Source of the DNA: Eubacterium_U album
Lineage (GTDB): Bacteria; Bacillota; Clostridia; Lachnospirales; Lachnospiraceae
Length of the DNA stretch: 64,000 nt
NCBI RefSeq assembly: GCF_025336545.1
Contig: NZ_JAODBU010000008.1
Coordinates: forward strand, 1 to 64,000
Direction of reading: 5' to 3'
Below are positions 36,085 through 43,837 of this stretch, one piece after another; positions within the stretch are counted from its first letter, which is position 1; each line of letters starts with the position of its first letter. The position numbers and the translations under genes are program-made. Under the pieces are notes generated by a model. That model did no database searches. It was given only the letters and a program-made list of their open reading frames with translations, and was not told the origin of the DNA.

Positions 36085-36643
36085 ATCTTGGGATTCTGCT
36101 AATCAGTTTGTATCCATTTTCCTTTATCCATTTTCTTTGAACTCTGTAATTTGGTAATACATTTTCAACAATAGACCAAAAACGGGGAGAATGGTTCATT
36201 TCAATTCTATGACTTAGTTCATGAATAACAACATAATCAATTACGTCTTTAGAAGTAAGCATAAGCAGAGCATTAAAATTAAGATTGCCCTTACTGCTAC
36301 AACTTCCCCATCTCGTTTTCTATGTTCTAATTGAAATACGGTTATAGGAAACACCCATTATTTTTGCAAAATAAGAAACACGTGTTGGAATATAATCGGA
36401 AGCAGTAGATATTAAATTGTTTATTTCATCTTTTGTCAAATAATTATTTTCTAAATCAGCCTGATTGTTTTTTATTTTGCTTAAATGGGAATTAATCCAG
36501 TCCTGTTTACTGTTAACAAATTTTAATACGTCATTGTTTCCCATGAAAAACGGAACTCTTACAATAAGCGTTCCGTCATGTTTTATTTCTAAACACATAG
36601 TTTTTCTTTTACTTTTAATTATTTTAATAGGATATTCGCTCAT
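36083..36643 (-). pseudogene. YgjP-like zinc metallopeptidase interrupted by an amber codon
   Basis: The minus strand encodes a YgjP/WLM (DUF45) protein in one frame from ATG 36643 to TAA 36085-36083, broken only by TAG (plus 36320-36322). The N-terminal part ends RISIRT and the rest resumes KTRWGSCSSKGNLNFN, followed by VVIHELSHRIEMNHSPRFW with the HExxH zinc motif. The family usually has NQ-KTRWGS or similar, so TAG probably replaced a CAG (Gln). AAAGG lies 10 bases before ATG 36643. No other damage is seen, so the mutation is recent, a sequencing error, or readable by a suppressor. Confidence 0.85.
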
Positions 36644-36691
36644 CTTTAAGGTACCTTTCATATCGTCAAAAGCATAGATAGTGTATGTAAA

Positions 36692-36826
36692 TAATTTGAA
36701 TTACATGCAAGTTATAGTATTTAAAACATCCATATTTAATTTAATTTACACGCAGATTACAGTATTCAAACTGTCCATATCTAATACAATTTTTACACAA
36801 TCTAATACAATTTATACATAATCTAA
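36692..36826. repeat. Degenerate AT-rich tandem repeats
   Basis: Two units of about 46 bases (36692-36737 and 36738-36781) share the pattern AATTTgAATTACA, then GTATTtAAA and TCCATAT. They are followed by two units near 20 bases, TAATACAATTTTTACACAAT and TAATACAATTTATACATAAT, and a partial third. Confidence 0.55.
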
Positions 36827-36919
36827 TAAATATATATATGTAATAAATATACTTATTAAAATGAGTAAAATCAAGAAGCTATCTTGCAATTTTAAATTCT
36901 ATCAAATTATCAGGAAAAA

Positions 36920-37210
36920 TCAGCTCTTCTTATTTTTGCTCATTAATTTTGTAAGACGCTTAACCATTTCAATTCTTTGTTGCTCTTTTGGAGTCATTTT
37001 TTGTTTTAAGACATTTAGAATTGCATCGGTTTCTTCATTTGTAAATGAAGCTCCCTGTTTTGTTGCTTCATTTGATGCTTTAATGAAATAAGGAATCATT
37101 TGCTTTGCATCCATTTCACCTGTGTTTTCAACAATATCTGTAAGAATCTTTAATTTTTCATTAGAAATACCTGATAAAACAGGGTCATTCATCCATTCGT
37201 TATTGCTCAT
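36920..37210 (-). CDS. Conserved-type hypothetical protein (96 aa)
   Basis: A small, mostly helical, charged protein, MSNNEWMNDPVLSGISNEKL to the end, without membrane segments or known motifs. GGAG seven bases before ATG 37210 decides the start; an upstream Met at 37231 has no ribosome site. It is the last of a minus-strand cluster with the 129-residue and Cys-rich genes. I do not recognise its family. Confidence 0.7.
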   Translation of the reverse strand: MSNNEWMNDPVLSGISNEKLKILTDIVENTGEMDAKQMIPYFIKASNEATKQGASFTNEETDAILNVLKQKMTPKEQQRIEMVKRLTKLMSKNKKS

Positions 37211-37319
37211 ATAAAATCTCCATTCTGCCACAATAAATGCAGCACATAATAATTTTTAATCTGCATTATTACACGCACAAATTCTTATAAAATGTATAAT
37301 GAAAGCAGATAAATTTAAG

Positions 37320-37709
37320 TTAAAACATTTCTTTAAACATATCCATATATTCACCAAACATAGATTCTTTTGCCTCGTCATCCATTGAAAACATATCCAT
37401 CATACCAATAAAGGTTTCAAACATTTCCTGTTCCTCAGTTGTAAGATAATCTTTTATAATGGGATATAAAGTAGAAAAATCAAGAGGCTTGTCACAATTC
37501 ATGGCTTTATAATTTCCATTTTTATCTTTAATCATATATGAACCGGGGTTAATGGAAAATGAATTTTTTAATTCCTGAAATTTCACATATATTCCAAGAG
37601 ATTTGCCCGTATCATAATCTATGTAAGGGAGAACAGCCTTTAGAATCTGCAGATTTCTGTTAGTAAGCATGCTGTCAAATAACGTTTGCTTCATATTTGC
37701 ATTATCCAT
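37320..37709 (-). CDS. Hypothetical protein (129 aa)
   Basis: Helical, acidic and Met-rich at the C-terminus (FETFIGMMDMFSMDDEAKES, then FGEYMDMFKEMF). There is no signal peptide or membrane helix. A strong AAAAAGGAGG precedes the ATG. It lies between the 96-residue protein and the Cys-rich protein, all on the minus strand. No function can be given; the shared order suggests a common role, perhaps in the spore or cell surface. Confidence 0.75.
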   Translation of the reverse strand: MDNANMKQTLFDSMLTNRNLQILKAVLPYIDYDTGKSLGIYVKFQELKNSFSINPGSYMIKDKNGNYKAMNCDKPLDFSTLYPIIKDYLTTEEQEMFETFIGMMDMFSMDDEAKESMFGEYMDMFKEMF

Positions 37710-37730
37710 AAGGCTGACCTCCTTTTTAAT

Positions 37731-37859
37731 TTAAATGCTTAATGCCATTAGTAATAAAAACAGATTCGTATCTTCTAAAAAATTAGTGGCAAGTTCATTT
37801 TCCAAAAGACATTCTAAATCATATTGATAATAATCTTTCGAATCAATTAACAGCCGCAA
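37731..37859 (-). CDS. Possible 42-codon ORF overlapping the end of the Cys-rich gene
   Basis: After the Cys-rich gene ends, another minus-strand frame stays open from TTG 37859 to TAA 37731. It encodes a coding-like acidic sequence, IDSKDYYQYDLECLLENELA and on, ending LFLLLMALSI. The first 13 bases overlap the Cys-rich gene. There is no clear ribosome site. It could be a translationally coupled small protein, a frameshift extension of the Cys-rich protein, or chance. Confidence 0.35.
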   Translation of the reverse strand: MRLLIDSKDYYQYDLECLLENELATNFLEDTNLFLLLMALSI

Positions 37860-38074
37860 CCATTTCCAAAGAAGCCACCGTTATTATTTCCGCATGCACA
37901 AAGAAGTACTAAAATCCAAAGAATGCTCTGGCAACCACAGCCATCGTTTCCTCCACAACCGCATCCGTTATTTCCACCACAGCAGAATAAAAGGATAAGA
38001 ATTAAAAATAAAGTATTGTTTCCTCCTTCACAACCGCATCCACATCCGCAGTTTGTTGCTGCTAAATCACTCAT
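37847..38074 (-). CDS. Cys/Gly-rich protein with two hydrophobic segments (chorion HCB-like)
   Basis: A 75-residue protein containing 14 cysteines. Glycine-cysteine stretches (NCGCGCGCEGG, NNGCGCGGNDGCGC, GNGCGC) alternate with hydrophobic runs (LFLILILLF, SILWILVLL). Similar Lachnospiraceae proteins are annotated as chorion class high-cysteine HCB protein 13 by resemblance only. The pattern fits a membrane hairpin whose Cys/Gly tips bind metal or cross-link, but no function is known. GGGGAAAC precedes the ATG. Confidence 0.75.
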   Translation of the reverse strand: MSDLAATNCGCGCGCEGGNNTLFLILILLFCCGGNNGCGCGGNDGCGCQSILWILVLLCACGNNNGGFFGNGCGC

Positions 38075-38242
38075 ATTTGTTTCCCCTAAAATATTGTTTA
38101 CACTAAATAATATGTAATGAACTTAAAATTGTTTACAAAAAAATAAACTTTAAAAGAAAAAAACATATATTAAAGTATAGACAACATGAGAATTTTTATA
38201 GAGTTGCTTAGTACATATCATATTATTTATTGGAAAGTTGAA

Positions 38243-39148
38243 ATGAATACAGTTAGAAAATTATTGAAAATAGATTATATAGAAGAAAAGGGAATATTTG
38301 GGCAGGATATTGTTGTAGCAATACTTGACACAGGAATGGCAGAACATCCTGATTTGAAGGGAAAAATTATATTATTTAAGGATTTTATTGGAGACAGGGA
38401 AAAATGTTATGATGATAATGGACACGGAACTCACGTTGCAGGGATAATAGCCGGAGAATCTAAGGATAGATTATATGGAAGAATGAATATAAATGGAATT
38501 GCAAAAAGGTCTCAGCTAGTTGTTTTAAAGGTTCTTAATGCAAAGGGAATAGGCATAGAAGATAAAGTTATAGATGGTATTAAGTGGATAATAGATAATT
38601 ATGAAAAATATAATATAAAAATAGTAAATATATCCTTTGGAACAATTCATAATAATTGCTCAGAAATGCGCTTGGTTAAATATGTAGAAATACTATGGCA
38701 GTTAGGATTAGTTGTGGTTGCAGCTGCAGGTAATAATGGTCCTGATATAGGCAGTATAACTGTGCCCGGTGTGAGTAAAAAAATTATTACTGTTGGTGTA
38801 GTAGAGGATGGGAAAAAAGTAAATGTAAATGGGAGATACACATCGAATTATTCTGGAAGAGGTCCAACATGTGAATGTATTCAAAAGCCTGATTTGATAG
38901 CTTATGGTAATAATATTGTAAGCTGCAACAATAATTATAAATTGAAAAAATATACAGTAAAAAGTGGAACATCGATGGCAACACCTGTTGTTACAGGATG
39001 TGCTGCATTGTTGCTATCTAAATATACTGAATTAAAAAATATAGATGTGAAAAGAAAGATGATAGAATCATGCAAGGATGTTAATTTGCCGGCTAATATT
39101 CAGGGCGCAGGAGTTATAAATCCTGTAGAATTATTGGGTGTTAAATGA
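38243..39148 (+). CDS. Subtilisin-like serine protease (S8 family)
   Basis: A 301-residue protease domain with no signal peptide or propeptide of note. The triad is visible: Asp29 in AILDTG, His61 in NGHGTHVAG, Ser244 in SGTSMATP; the oxyanion Asn is in AAAGNNGP. The compact form without secretion signal resembles intracellular subtilisins (IspA type). ATG 38243 has GGAAAG before it; an in-frame ATG at 38186 would add 19 residues without a ribosome site. It is transcribed away from the Cys-rich cluster. Confidence 0.9.
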   Translation: MNTVRKLLKIDYIEEKGIFGQDIVVAILDTGMAEHPDLKGKIILFKDFIGDREKCYDDNGHGTHVAGIIAGESKDRLYGRMNINGIAKRSQLVVLKVLNAKGIGIEDKVIDGIKWIIDNYEKYNIKIVNISFGTIHNNCSEMRLVKYVEILWQLGLVVVAAAGNNGPDIGSITVPGVSKKIITVGVVEDGKKVNVNGRYTSNYSGRGPTCECIQKPDLIAYGNNIVSCNNNYKLKKYTVKSGTSMATPVVTGCAALLLSKYTELKNIDVKRKMIESCKDVNLPANIQGAGVINPVELLGVK

Positions 39149-39268
39149 TGATTGTTATATTTGCTTTTATATATTTATGATGATTAAACTATAATACGCA
39201 TCAAATATTTTGCCGGTTATAGATTTTTAAATCAAGTCTTTAAAAGTGTAAAGTGTTAAAATGTTTAG

Positions 39269-39297
39269 TTTACAAAGATGGTTCAATGAAGTATAAT
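39269..39297 (+). promoter_or_regulatory. Sigma-A promoter of icd
   Basis: TTTACA (39269-39274), 17-base spacer, TATAAT (39292-39297), about 33 bases before the icd start. Confidence 0.7.
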
Positions 39298-39329
39298 TTA
39301 ACACGAGTATATTTCTAGGAGGAAGTAAG

Positions 39330-40538
39330 ATGGCAAAAATTAAGATGACAACTCCATTAGTTGAAATGGATGGAGATGAAATGACAAGAATTCTTTGGAA
39401 ATTAATCAAGGATGAGTTATTAGAACCTTTCGTAGAGTTAAAGACAGAGTACTATGATTTAGGCCTTGAGTACAGAAATGAAACAAATGACCAGGTTACA
39501 TTTGATTCAGCAGAAGCTACAAAGAAGTATGGGGTAGCTGTTAAGTGTGCAACAATCACACCTAATGCAGCAAGAATGACAGAATATAATTTAAAAGAAA
39601 TGTGGAAGAGTCCAAATGGAACAATTCGTGCAATTCTTGATGGAACAGTATTTAGAGCTCCAATTATTGTTAAAGGAATTGAACCATACGTTAAGAATTG
39701 GACAAAGCCAATTACAATAGCAAGACATGCATATGGTGATGTATATAAGGGAAGCGAAATGAAGATTCCGGGACCTGGAAAGGCTGAAATTGTATACACA
39801 AATGAAGCAGGAGAAGAAACAAGAGAATTAATTCATGAATTTAAGGGTGCAGGAATTGTACAGGGTATGCATAACCTTAACGATTCAATTGAAAGTTTTG
39901 CAAGAAGCTGCTTCAATTTTGCATTAGATACAAAGCAGGACTTATGGTTTGCAACAAAAGATACTATTTCTAAGAAGTATGACCATACATTCAAGGATAT
40001 TTTTGCTGATATTTATGAAGCTGAATATAAAGAAAAATTTGAAGAAGCAGGAATTGAGTATTTCTATACATTAATCGATGATGCAGTAGCAAGAGTTATG
40101 CGTTCAGAGGGCGGATATATTTGGGCTTGTAAGAACTATGATGGCGACGTTATGTCAGATATGGTTGCAACAGCATTCGGTTCATTATCAATGATGACAT
40201 CAGTACTTGCTTCACCAAATGGTTACTATGAATATGAAGCTGCTCATGGTACAGTTCAGAGACATTATTATAAGCACTTAAAGGGTGAAGAAACTTCAAC
40301 AAATCCAATTGCAACTATTTTTGCATGGTCAGGTGCTTTAAGAAAACGTGGTGAGTTAGATAATATCCCTGAATTAATGGAATTTGCTGATAAGCTTGAA
40401 AAGGCATGTATTGATACAATTGAAGATGGAGAAATGACAGGAGATTTATATATTATTTCTACATTAGAGAATAAAAAGAAATTAAATACACAGGATTTCA
40501 TTTTAGCAATAAGAAGACACTTAGAAGCATTACTTTAA
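39330..40538 (+). CDS. icd: Isocitrate dehydrogenase (NADP type, eukaryote-like clade)
   Basis: Oxidises isocitrate to 2-oxoglutarate, feeding glutamate synthesis. The N-terminal VEMDGDEMTRILW, SPNGTIRAILDGTVFR for substrate binding, ARHAYGDVYK with the catalytic Tyr-Asp region, and AAHGTVQRHYY are features of the clade with mitochondrial and cytosolic IDH, not the E. coli type. It has 402 residues. No citrate synthase or aconitase gene is adjacent. AGGAGG precedes the ATG. Confidence 0.94.
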   Translation: MAKIKMTTPLVEMDGDEMTRILWKLIKDELLEPFVELKTEYYDLGLEYRNETNDQVTFDSAEATKKYGVAVKCATITPNAARMTEYNLKEMWKSPNGTIRAILDGTVFRAPIIVKGIEPYVKNWTKPITIARHAYGDVYKGSEMKIPGPGKAEIVYTNEAGEETRELIHEFKGAGIVQGMHNLNDSIESFARSCFNFALDTKQDLWFATKDTISKKYDHTFKDIFADIYEAEYKEKFEEAGIEYFYTLIDDAVARVMRSEGGYIWACKNYDGDVMSDMVATAFGSLSMMTSVLASPNGYYEYEAAHGTVQRHYYKHLKGEETSTNPIATIFAWSGALRKRGELDNIPELMEFADKLEKACIDTIEDGEMTGDLYIISTLENKKKLNTQDFILAIRRHLEALL

Positions 40539-40624
40539 TTTTGATGTATATAATTATCGATTTAAAATATAAGATGAACATTTTATATTTTGAATATAAA
40601 AAATTTATTTAAGGAGAAAGTATA

Positions 40625-41758
40625 ATGAGAAAATTAGGAAAAATGATTACTTTACTTGCAGCTACAACTATTATGGCTGTAGGAATGATTACAACAGCGT
40701 TTGCGGCTGATGCAATTACACCGACAGAATTTTATTATGGCACAGAAGCAATGACAGCTCCACAGACATTTAGCTATAATAATAGCAATTTTATTAATGG
40801 AAAGTATTATCAGGGTGTTGTTGTACCTGTAAATGTTACTAAGGCGGGAAGCTTAAAAGTTGTAACAACAGCTACAAGTGTAGTAAAGGATATTAATATT
40901 GAAGTATATTCTGATGCAGCATGTACTAACAGAATGGAATATTTAACAGATTTGAAGGTTGGTTCAACAACAGTTGAAGATTATGTTTCATTTTCAAATG
41001 CGGGAACATATTACATAAAATTTGATTCATATTGCTATAACGGTGAAGATGTTTATACAAATACATTCACAGTACAGACAGGATTCTATACACTTGATGC
41101 AAAAGTAATCAAGGATGGTGAGACAATTACATATTATAGAAACTCAGGCGAAGATAAGTATGTTTTTAATTATACAGCTACAAAGACAGGAAAAGTTACA
41201 GTAACACTTCCTTATTCTATGGGCAGTTATGTAACATTTGTTGATTCAGGTAAGACTGTATGTGAAAAAAAATGGGTATCTGATTTGACAAGTGACAGTC
41301 AGGCATCTTTTGCAGTAAAGAAGGGTAAAACTTATAAATTTGAGGTTACTTCTAATGGAACATCATATGGTAAAGAACAGAGCTTTTCTTTAAAGGAGAC
41401 AGCTGTTAAGGCTAAAAGCAGAGCTAAGAGAGCTAAAGCAGTAAATATAAAAAAAGGAAAAACAGTAAAGGGAATTGTTACAGCAGGAGATAAGAAAGCA
41501 AATTGGTATAAATTTACAGTAAAGAAAAAGAAACCTGTTACAATAACTCTTGACGGTAATGTAGAAAATAATCTCAAATTTACTATTTACAATAAAAAAG
41601 GTAAAAAGATTGATAGCACATCATATTATGGATACAAGAGAGATTTAAAACTTACATATAGTACAACTTACGGAAAGGCTAATGCAGGAACATACTATAT
41701 TAAGATTGAAAAAGCAAATGCAAACAGCAATGGAGTTTATTCTATAAAGTGGAAATAA
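40625..41758 (+). CDS. Secreted protein with pre-peptidase C-like beta domains
   Basis: A 377-residue protein with a clear signal peptide (1-27, cleavage after AFA). The mature part is two or three beta-sandwich repeats: motifs such as AGTYYIKFDSYCYNG and AGTYYIKIEKANANSNG resemble PPC domains found on secreted clostridial proteins. The C-terminal half is very rich in Lys. No catalytic motif or sorting signal is visible. AAGGAG precedes the ATG. The function is probably extracellular binding, but this is uncertain. Confidence 0.75.
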   Translation: MRKLGKMITLLAATTIMAVGMITTAFAADAITPTEFYYGTEAMTAPQTFSYNNSNFINGKYYQGVVVPVNVTKAGSLKVVTTATSVVKDINIEVYSDAACTNRMEYLTDLKVGSTTVEDYVSFSNAGTYYIKFDSYCYNGEDVYTNTFTVQTGFYTLDAKVIKDGETITYYRNSGEDKYVFNYTATKTGKVTVTLPYSMGSYVTFVDSGKTVCEKKWVSDLTSDSQASFAVKKGKTYKFEVTSNGTSYGKEQSFSLKETAVKAKSRAKRAKAVNIKKGKTVKGIVTAGDKKANWYKFTVKKKKPVTITLDGNVENNLKFTIYNKKGKKIDSTSYYGYKRDLKLTYSTTYGKANAGTYYIKIEKANANSNGVYSIKWK

Positions 41759-41817
41759 ATTTATTTGAATATGGAATAGACAATTTTTATTATTAAAATT
41801 AAAACATAAAATTATAG

Positions 41818-41849
41818 CACTTGGCTCATAATGTGGGTCAAGTGTTTTT
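41818..41849 (+). terminator. Terminator of the secreted protein gene
   Basis: CACTTGGCTC (41818-41827) pairs with GGGTCAAGTG (41835-41844), with two G-T pairs, followed by five T residues. Confidence 0.75.
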
Positions 41850-41954
41850 ATGCGTTATAATAAATATTTATTCCCAATGCCAATAGACTAATAAAATATT
41901 AGTGTATTGGTATTAGGAACAAATCAGAAAAAAAGAAAGGATAGTATGTAAAAA

Positions 41955-43685
41955 ATGAAAGAAAATTTAAAGAAATTATTTCAGTATTACAAACCGTATA
42001 AACATGTATTCTTTATAGATATGTTTTTCGCATTTTTAGCATCAATTATAGCGCTTGTAATTCCGTTAGTAGTTAGATATGTGACTTCAACAGTAGTATA
42101 TTTACCGGCTAAAGATGTTTTTAGACAACTTATAGTTATAGCAGTAGTTGTAACAATATTAATTGCAATACAGGCATATTCTAATTTTTATATTTCAAAT
42201 TATGGACATGTTATGGGAGCAAAAATTGAATATGACATGAGAGCAGAAATATTTGCACATTATCAGAAATTATCTTTTTCATTTTATGATGACCAGAAGG
42301 TAGGACAGCTTATGTCAAGGGTAACATCAGATTTATTTGACATAACAGAGTTACTTCATCACGGACCGGAAAATTTGACAATTTCTTTTATAAAAATAAT
42401 AGGGGCTCTTATTATTCTTTGTACAATCAGTCCACAACTTACAATTGCAGCATTTATTCTGGTACCGTTTATGATTTGTTATGCTTACTTTTTTAATAAA
42501 AAAATGAAAAAAGCATTTAAGAAAAACAGAGTAAAAATAGCAGCAATCAATGAAAAAATTGAAGATAATTTATCAGGAATACGTGTTGTTAAATCATTTG
42601 CAAATGAAGAACTTGAAAATGAAAAATTCCAAATTGGAAATCAGGAATTTTTAGAAGCTAAAAAAGATAATTATAAATATATGGGTGGTTACAATTCGGG
42701 ATTAACTGCATTTACTACAATGATTAATCTGATTGTAATAATCGTAGGTGGATTTTGTATAACAAGAGGAATTGTAAATGTAACAGACATGATTACATTT
42801 TTACTTTATATAAATATATTTACGGATCCAATTAAGACTCTGATTGATTTTACTGAACAGTTTCAAAATGGGTATTCAGGTTTTGAAAGATTTTTGGAAA
42901 TATTGGAAATTGAACCGGATATTAAAGATAATGCTGATGCAATTGAATTAAATGATGTAAAAGGAAATATTAAATTTAATGACGTTTCATTTAAGTATAA
43001 TGACACAGCACATAGAGTATTAAAGCATATTAATTTGGAAATTCCACAAGGACAGTATGTAGCTTTGGTTGGTTCATCAGGTGCCGGAAAAACCACTTTG
43101 TGTAATTTGATACCGAGATTTTACGATGTTACAAAAGGCGAAATTACAATTGATGATACTGATATTAGAAAAATAAAATTAGAGAATCTTAGAAATAATA
43201 TTGGAATTGTGCAACAGGATGTGTATTTGTTTGCGGGAACAGTGTATGACAATATACGTTACGGAAAGAAAAATGCAACGAAAGAAGAAGTTATTGAGGC
43301 TGCAAAAAATGCAAATGCCCATGAATTTATTATGTCACTTCCAAATGGATATGAAACTGATATAGGGCAAAGAGGAATTAAATTGTCAGGTGGACAAAAA
43401 CAACGATTATCAATTGCAAGAGTATTTCTTAAAAATCCGCCTATTTTGATTTTTGATGAAGCAACATCAGCTCTTGATAATGAAAGTGAAAAAGTAGTTC
43501 AGGAATCTTTAGAAAAGCTTGCAAAAAACAGAACAACATTAGTTATTGCACATAGACTAACAACAATCAGAAATGCAGAAAAGATTCTTGTTCTTTCTGA
43601 AAATGGAATAGAAGAGCAGGGAACACATGATGAGCTTATAAATAAACATGGAATATATTATGATTTATATAATGTAAATAATTAG
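41955..43685 (+). CDS. ABC transporter, fused permease and ATPase (exporter type)
   Basis: A 576-residue half-transporter: six membrane helices (about 17-305), then an ATPase domain with Walker A GSSGAGKTT near residue 373, Q-loop VQQDVYLF, signature LSGGQKQRLSIARVFL, Walker B ILIFDEATSALDNE and H-loop AHRLTTI. It is MsbA/LmrA-like and works as a homo- or heterodimer; the substrate is unknown. A start-stop ATG-TAA (41946-41951) lies between the AAAGGA site and ATG 41955. Confidence 0.92.
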   Translation: MKENLKKLFQYYKPYKHVFFIDMFFAFLASIIALVIPLVVRYVTSTVVYLPAKDVFRQLIVIAVVVTILIAIQAYSNFYISNYGHVMGAKIEYDMRAEIFAHYQKLSFSFYDDQKVGQLMSRVTSDLFDITELLHHGPENLTISFIKIIGALIILCTISPQLTIAAFILVPFMICYAYFFNKKMKKAFKKNRVKIAAINEKIEDNLSGIRVVKSFANEELENEKFQIGNQEFLEAKKDNYKYMGGYNSGLTAFTTMINLIVIIVGGFCITRGIVNVTDMITFLLYINIFTDPIKTLIDFTEQFQNGYSGFERFLEILEIEPDIKDNADAIELNDVKGNIKFNDVSFKYNDTAHRVLKHINLEIPQGQYVALVGSSGAGKTTLCNLIPRFYDVTKGEITIDDTDIRKIKLENLRNNIGIVQQDVYLFAGTVYDNIRYGKKNATKEEVIEAAKNANAHEFIMSLPNGYETDIGQRGIKLSGGQKQRLSIARVFLKNPPILIFDEATSALDNESEKVVQESLEKLAKNRTTLVIAHRLTTIRNAEKILVLSENGIEEQGTHDELINKHGIYYDLYNVNN

Positions 43686-43732
43686 TAGAAAATAAATACA
43701 AATGCCGCCATCCGCATAGCAGGTGGTTTATA

Positions 43733-43771
43733 GTCCGAAAACAATCATACGCTGCGTGATTGTTTTCGGAC
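43733..43771. other. Long perfect inverted repeat between convergent genes
   Basis: GTCCGAAAACAATCA (43733-43747) and TGATTGTTTTCGGAC (43757-43771) with a 9-base loop. There is no T run. It lies between the ABC gene and the shared terminator, so it may be a 3'-end stabiliser or a repeat element. Confidence 0.6.
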
Positions 43772-43791
43772 AGACTAAAGTACATAAACAA

Positions 43792-43827
43792 AAAAATCAG
43801 GGTGGGTTTAAACCATCCTGATTTTTA
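43792..43827. terminator. Bidirectional terminator
   Basis: AAAAATCAGGGTGG (43792-43805) and CCATCCTGATTTTT (43813-43826), one G-T, between the ABC exporter gene and the convergent DUF2339-like gene. Confidence 0.85.
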
Positions 43828-43837
43828 TATAAAGGAC

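Noticed and set aside
37847..38074. CRISPR-like or simple repeat array
   Set aside because: The repetitive DNA encodes Gly/Cys codons of a real gene with ribosome site; there are no regular spacers.
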